From NCBI GenBank assembly GCA_004555405.1, contig SFIE01000043.1, positions 1 through 15,759 of the forward strand: a DNA stretch of 15,759 bases, read 5' to 3'. Every line of letters starts with the position of its first letter. Position 1 is the first letter of the stretch. The notes beneath the pieces were generated by a model. It was not told the origin of the DNA. It searched no databases and saw only the letters and a program-made list of their open reading frames with translations. Below, piece after piece: positions 14,014-15,759 of the stretch. The position numbers were made by a program, and so were the translations under genes. This DNA is from Subdoligranulum sp. Its GTDB lineage: Bacteria > Bacillota > Clostridia > Oscillospirales > Ruminococcaceae.

Positions 14014-15521
14014 GCATCAATCTGGTTTTGGAGCATCTGTTCATCGTGCTGGCGGCATCGCTTTTATCCATGGCCATCGGCCTGCCGCTGGGCGTGGCGG
14101 CTTATATCAATGCCAAAGCGCGCCCAGTGATCCTGCGGGTGGTGGATATTTTGCAAACCATTCCCTCGCTGGCGCTTTTGGGCATTCTGATGGTATTTTT
14201 CGGCGCAGGCAAGGTGACGGTGATCGTGGGCATCACGCTGTATTCGCTGCTGCCCATTGTGCGCAACACCCAGCTTGGCCTGCAGGAAGTGGACCCCGGC
14301 GTAAAGGAAGCTGCCCGCGGCATGGGCATGAGCCGCCTGTACCGCCTTGCCCAAGTGGAGCTGCCGCTGGCGCTGCCCACGATCTTAACGGGCGTGCGCA
14401 TTGCCGTGGTGAACGCCATCGGCACCGCCGTGTTTGCAGCCTTTGTGGGCGGCGGCGGTTTGGGCGGCGTGATCACACGCAGCATTCGTATTCAGAATAT
14501 GGGCCTGCTTTTGCAGGGCACTGCGGCGCTGGTGGTGATCGCCGCAGCGGCCGACTTTTTGATGGGCTGGTTTGAAAAACAGCTGCGCGGCGGCAAGCGC
14601 ACGGGCAAAAAGCTGTGGCTGCCGCTGGGGGCAGCTGTGTGCCTGCTGTTGGTGCTGGTGCCGTTTGCAGGCAAAAAACCGCAGGGCCTTTTGCTGTATG
14701 ATGGTGACTACAGCGAAACCCAGATCATGACCCGCATGGCCAAAATGCTGATCGAGGACCGAACGGGGCTGAATGTGACCATTCAGGACCAAATGTCGCA
14801 GGTGAATAACTTTAACACGCTGAAGGGCGATAACCACAGCTGTGATCTGATGATCAGCTATGACGGCACCCTGCTGACGACCTTTTTGGGCCTTGACCCC
14901 AAGGATGTGCCCGCCGGGGAAACCCTGTACAGCTATGCCAATGCGGTGGCGGGAGAGCGCTATGGCCTGCGCCTTTTGCAGCCGCTGGGCTTTGACAACA
15001 CCTATGCCATTGCCGTGAGCAAGCAGGCGGCCGAAACCTATGATCTGCACAAGATCAGCGATCTGCAGCCCGTGGCAGGGCAGCTGGTGTTCGGTGCGGA
15101 GCATGAATTCTTCACGCAGGAAGGCAGCATGAAGTTTGGCCCCTTTACCGAATATTACGATCTGCATTTTAAAGATGCGGTTTCCGTGGATGTCAGCCTG
15201 AAATACGCAGCCGCCGAAAAGGGCAGCTTTGATGTGACCGAGGTGTACACCACCGATGGCCTGAACCGCAAGGCCGGGCTGGTGGTGCTGGAGGACGACA
15301 AGGAATTTTTCCCCGAGTACAACGGCGCTTTCCTGATCCGGGAGGACACTCTGACGCGCTTTGCGCAAAGCGCCCCCAATCTGGAAGAAACCTTGGATCT
15401 TCTGGCCGGAAAAATTTCTAACGAAGATATGGTGGATATGACCTATCAGGTGGATGTGCAGGGCCGCAGCGCCGACGAAGTGGCCGCTGAATTTTTGCGT
15501 TCTCACGGCTTGCTGGCTTAA
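14010..15521 (+). CDS. Fused permease and substrate-binding protein (OpuC/EgtU-like)
   Basis: A 503-residue fusion. Residues 1-190 are a second OpuC-type permease with an EAA loop (EAARGMGMSRLYRLAQVELP, 100-119). A membrane segment at about 203-220 then leads to an extracellular OpuAC-type binding domain (226-503) with family blocks FDNTYAIAV (328-336), LVFGAEHEFF (359-368), SFDVTEVYTTDG (406-417) and LEDDKEFFPEY (427-437). The domain is thus tethered to the channel. ATG 14010 has AGGAGG within 13997-14002; the longer frame to 13815 is a shadow of the previous gene. OpuBC/OpuCC proteins usually have a second aromatic after the PPY block, but here PEYNGA has asparagine, so betaine or choline specificity is uncertain. 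EgtU of the ergothioneine importer has the same fusion architecture. Confidence 0.93.
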   Translation: MSINLVLEHLFIVLAASLLSMAIGLPLGVAAYINAKARPVILRVVDILQTIPSLALLGILMVFFGAGKVTVIVGITLYSLLPIVRNTQLGLQEVDPGVKEAARGMGMSRLYRLAQVELPLALPTILTGVRIAVVNAIGTAVFAAFVGGGGLGGVITRSIRIQNMGLLLQGTAALVVIAAAADFLMGWFEKQLRGGKRTGKKLWLPLGAAVCLLLVLVPFAGKKPQGLLLYDGDYSETQIMTRMAKMLIEDRTGLNVTIQDQMSQVNNFNTLKGDNHSCDLMISYDGTLLTTFLGLDPKDVPAGETLYSYANAVAGERYGLRLLQPLGFDNTYAIAVSKQAAETYDLHKISDLQPVAGQLVFGAEHEFFTQEGSMKFGPFTEYYDLHFKDAVSVDVSLKYAAAEKGSFDVTEVYTTDGLNRKAGLVVLEDDKEFFPEYNGAFLIREDTLTRFAQSAPNLEETLDLLAGKISNEDMVDMTYQVDVQGRSADEVAAEFLRSHGLLA

Positions 15522-15545
15522 AAGCCGGTTTGACCCGAACGGCAT

Positions 15546-15574
15546 TTGACAAATCGTGATAGGCGTGCTATGAT
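15546..15574 (+). promoter_or_regulatory. Near-consensus promoter for a gene beyond the window
   Basis: Consensus TTGACA (15546-15551) and TATGAT (15569-15574) are spaced exactly 17 bases, the best match to a housekeeping sigma factor promoter in the window. It lies 25 bases after the importer operon's stop. Transcription should start near 15581. No ORF begins before the window ends, so the leader is at least 178 bases. Confidence 0.85.
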
Positions 15575-15603
15575 AATTTTGTTATGTAAACGCCATTTTA
15601 CTT

Positions 15604-15665
15604 TAAGCAATACCGCATAATTCTAAGTGCCGATACAGCGAGCGAGGTGCGGCAGATGCCAAGCC
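15604..15665 (+). repeat. Dispersed hairpin repeat, copy C, in a 5' leader
   Basis: Positions 15609-15636 are identical over 28 bases to copy A (1639-1666, opposite strand). The element begins TAAGCAATACCGCATAATTC and continues with GATACAGCG. It starts about 23 bases after the predicted start of the promoter at 15546-15574, like copy B in the recA leader. Its 3' end is diverged (GGCAGATGCCAAGCC near 15651-15665), so that boundary is uncertain. Confidence 0.7.
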
Positions 15666-15668
15666 AAA

Positions 15669-15734
15669 AGCGCAGATAATACTTTGTGCTGCAAAGGTGA
15701 GCGCCGCCAGTGGCGGATACAGCGAACCGAAGCA
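15669..15734 (+). other. Structured leader with a partial repeat core at the window edge
   Basis: AGCGCA (15669-15674) pairs with TGTGCT (15685-15690), and CCGCC (15704-15708) with GGCGG (15712-15716). GCGGATACAGCG (15714-15725) repeats the GATAC(A/G)GCG core of the dispersed element, so this may be a fragment of another copy. No start codon with a ribosome binding site is seen up to the end. Confidence 0.35.
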
Positions 15735-15759
15735 GGGGCAGCGGTCGCAGAGTGCGAGG

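Noticed and set aside
15524..15545. GCCG...CGGC hairpin after the importer operon as its terminator
   Set aside because: The stem is short with a bulge and only three T residues follow, overlapping the next promoter; too weak to call.
15601..15759. T-box, cobalamin or other known riboswitch in the right-edge leader
   Set aside because: I looked for the T-box antiterminator signature and the cobalamin core elements and did not find them; GCCAGTGGC alone is just a small hairpin.

Overview
The window looks like a chromosomal segment from a Gram-positive gut anaerobe of the Oscillospiraceae/Ruminococcaceae type (Faecalibacterium, Subdoligranulum or Gemmiger-like). This placement is inferred from Firmicutes-type protein families (DUF1385/YqhQ, GtrA, OpuC-type transporter, PhoB-like two-component pair), strong AGGAGG-type ribosome binding sites, G+C-rich coding sequence and A+T-rich promoters. 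All supported genes lie on the + strand. I see no tRNA, rRNA, CRISPR array, transposase or prophage gene.

Layout. (1) 1-658: a left edge with a palindrome and a candidate leftward promoter, then a GtrA-family membrane protein. (2) 777-1588: a 51-residue membrane microprotein whose stop overlaps the start of deoC. (3) 1597-1748: a MITE-like hairpin repeat, a degenerate tandem copy of its end, and a strong intrinsic terminator just in front of a ZIP metal transporter (1753-2523). (4) 2507-7947: a promoter followed by an uninterrupted run of lipoprotein, response regulator, histidine kinase, DUF1385 membrane protein and prmC. (5) 7958-11854: the recA promoter, overlapped by a perfect 11-bp-arm palindrome, then a leader carrying a second copy of the repeat, then recA-recX-rimO-pgsA. 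(6) 11855-12262: a 408-base gap holding a terminator, an extended -10 promoter and a structured leader. (7) 12263-15521: an OpuC/EgtUV-type ABC importer of ATPase with CBS domains, a permease, and a permease fused to its substrate-binding protein, joined by ATGA overlaps. (8) 15522-15759: a near-consensus promoter and a leader with a third repeat copy; the gene it serves is outside the window.

How the genes work together. The lipoprotein and two-component pair look like one envelope-sensing unit. The recA-recX pair is DNA repair with its own modulator, co-transcribed with ribosomal protein S12 methylthiolation (rimO) and phosphatidylglycerol synthesis (pgsA). The last operon imports a small quaternary-amine-like solute.

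Most of the window is ordinary housekeeping. The parts most worth a second look are non-coding: the three-copy dispersed hairpin family, two copies of which lie in 5' leaders just after promoters; the recA promoter palindrome, which is not the usual Firmicutes SOS box; and the terminator whose 3' arm contains the ZIP gene's ribosome binding site.
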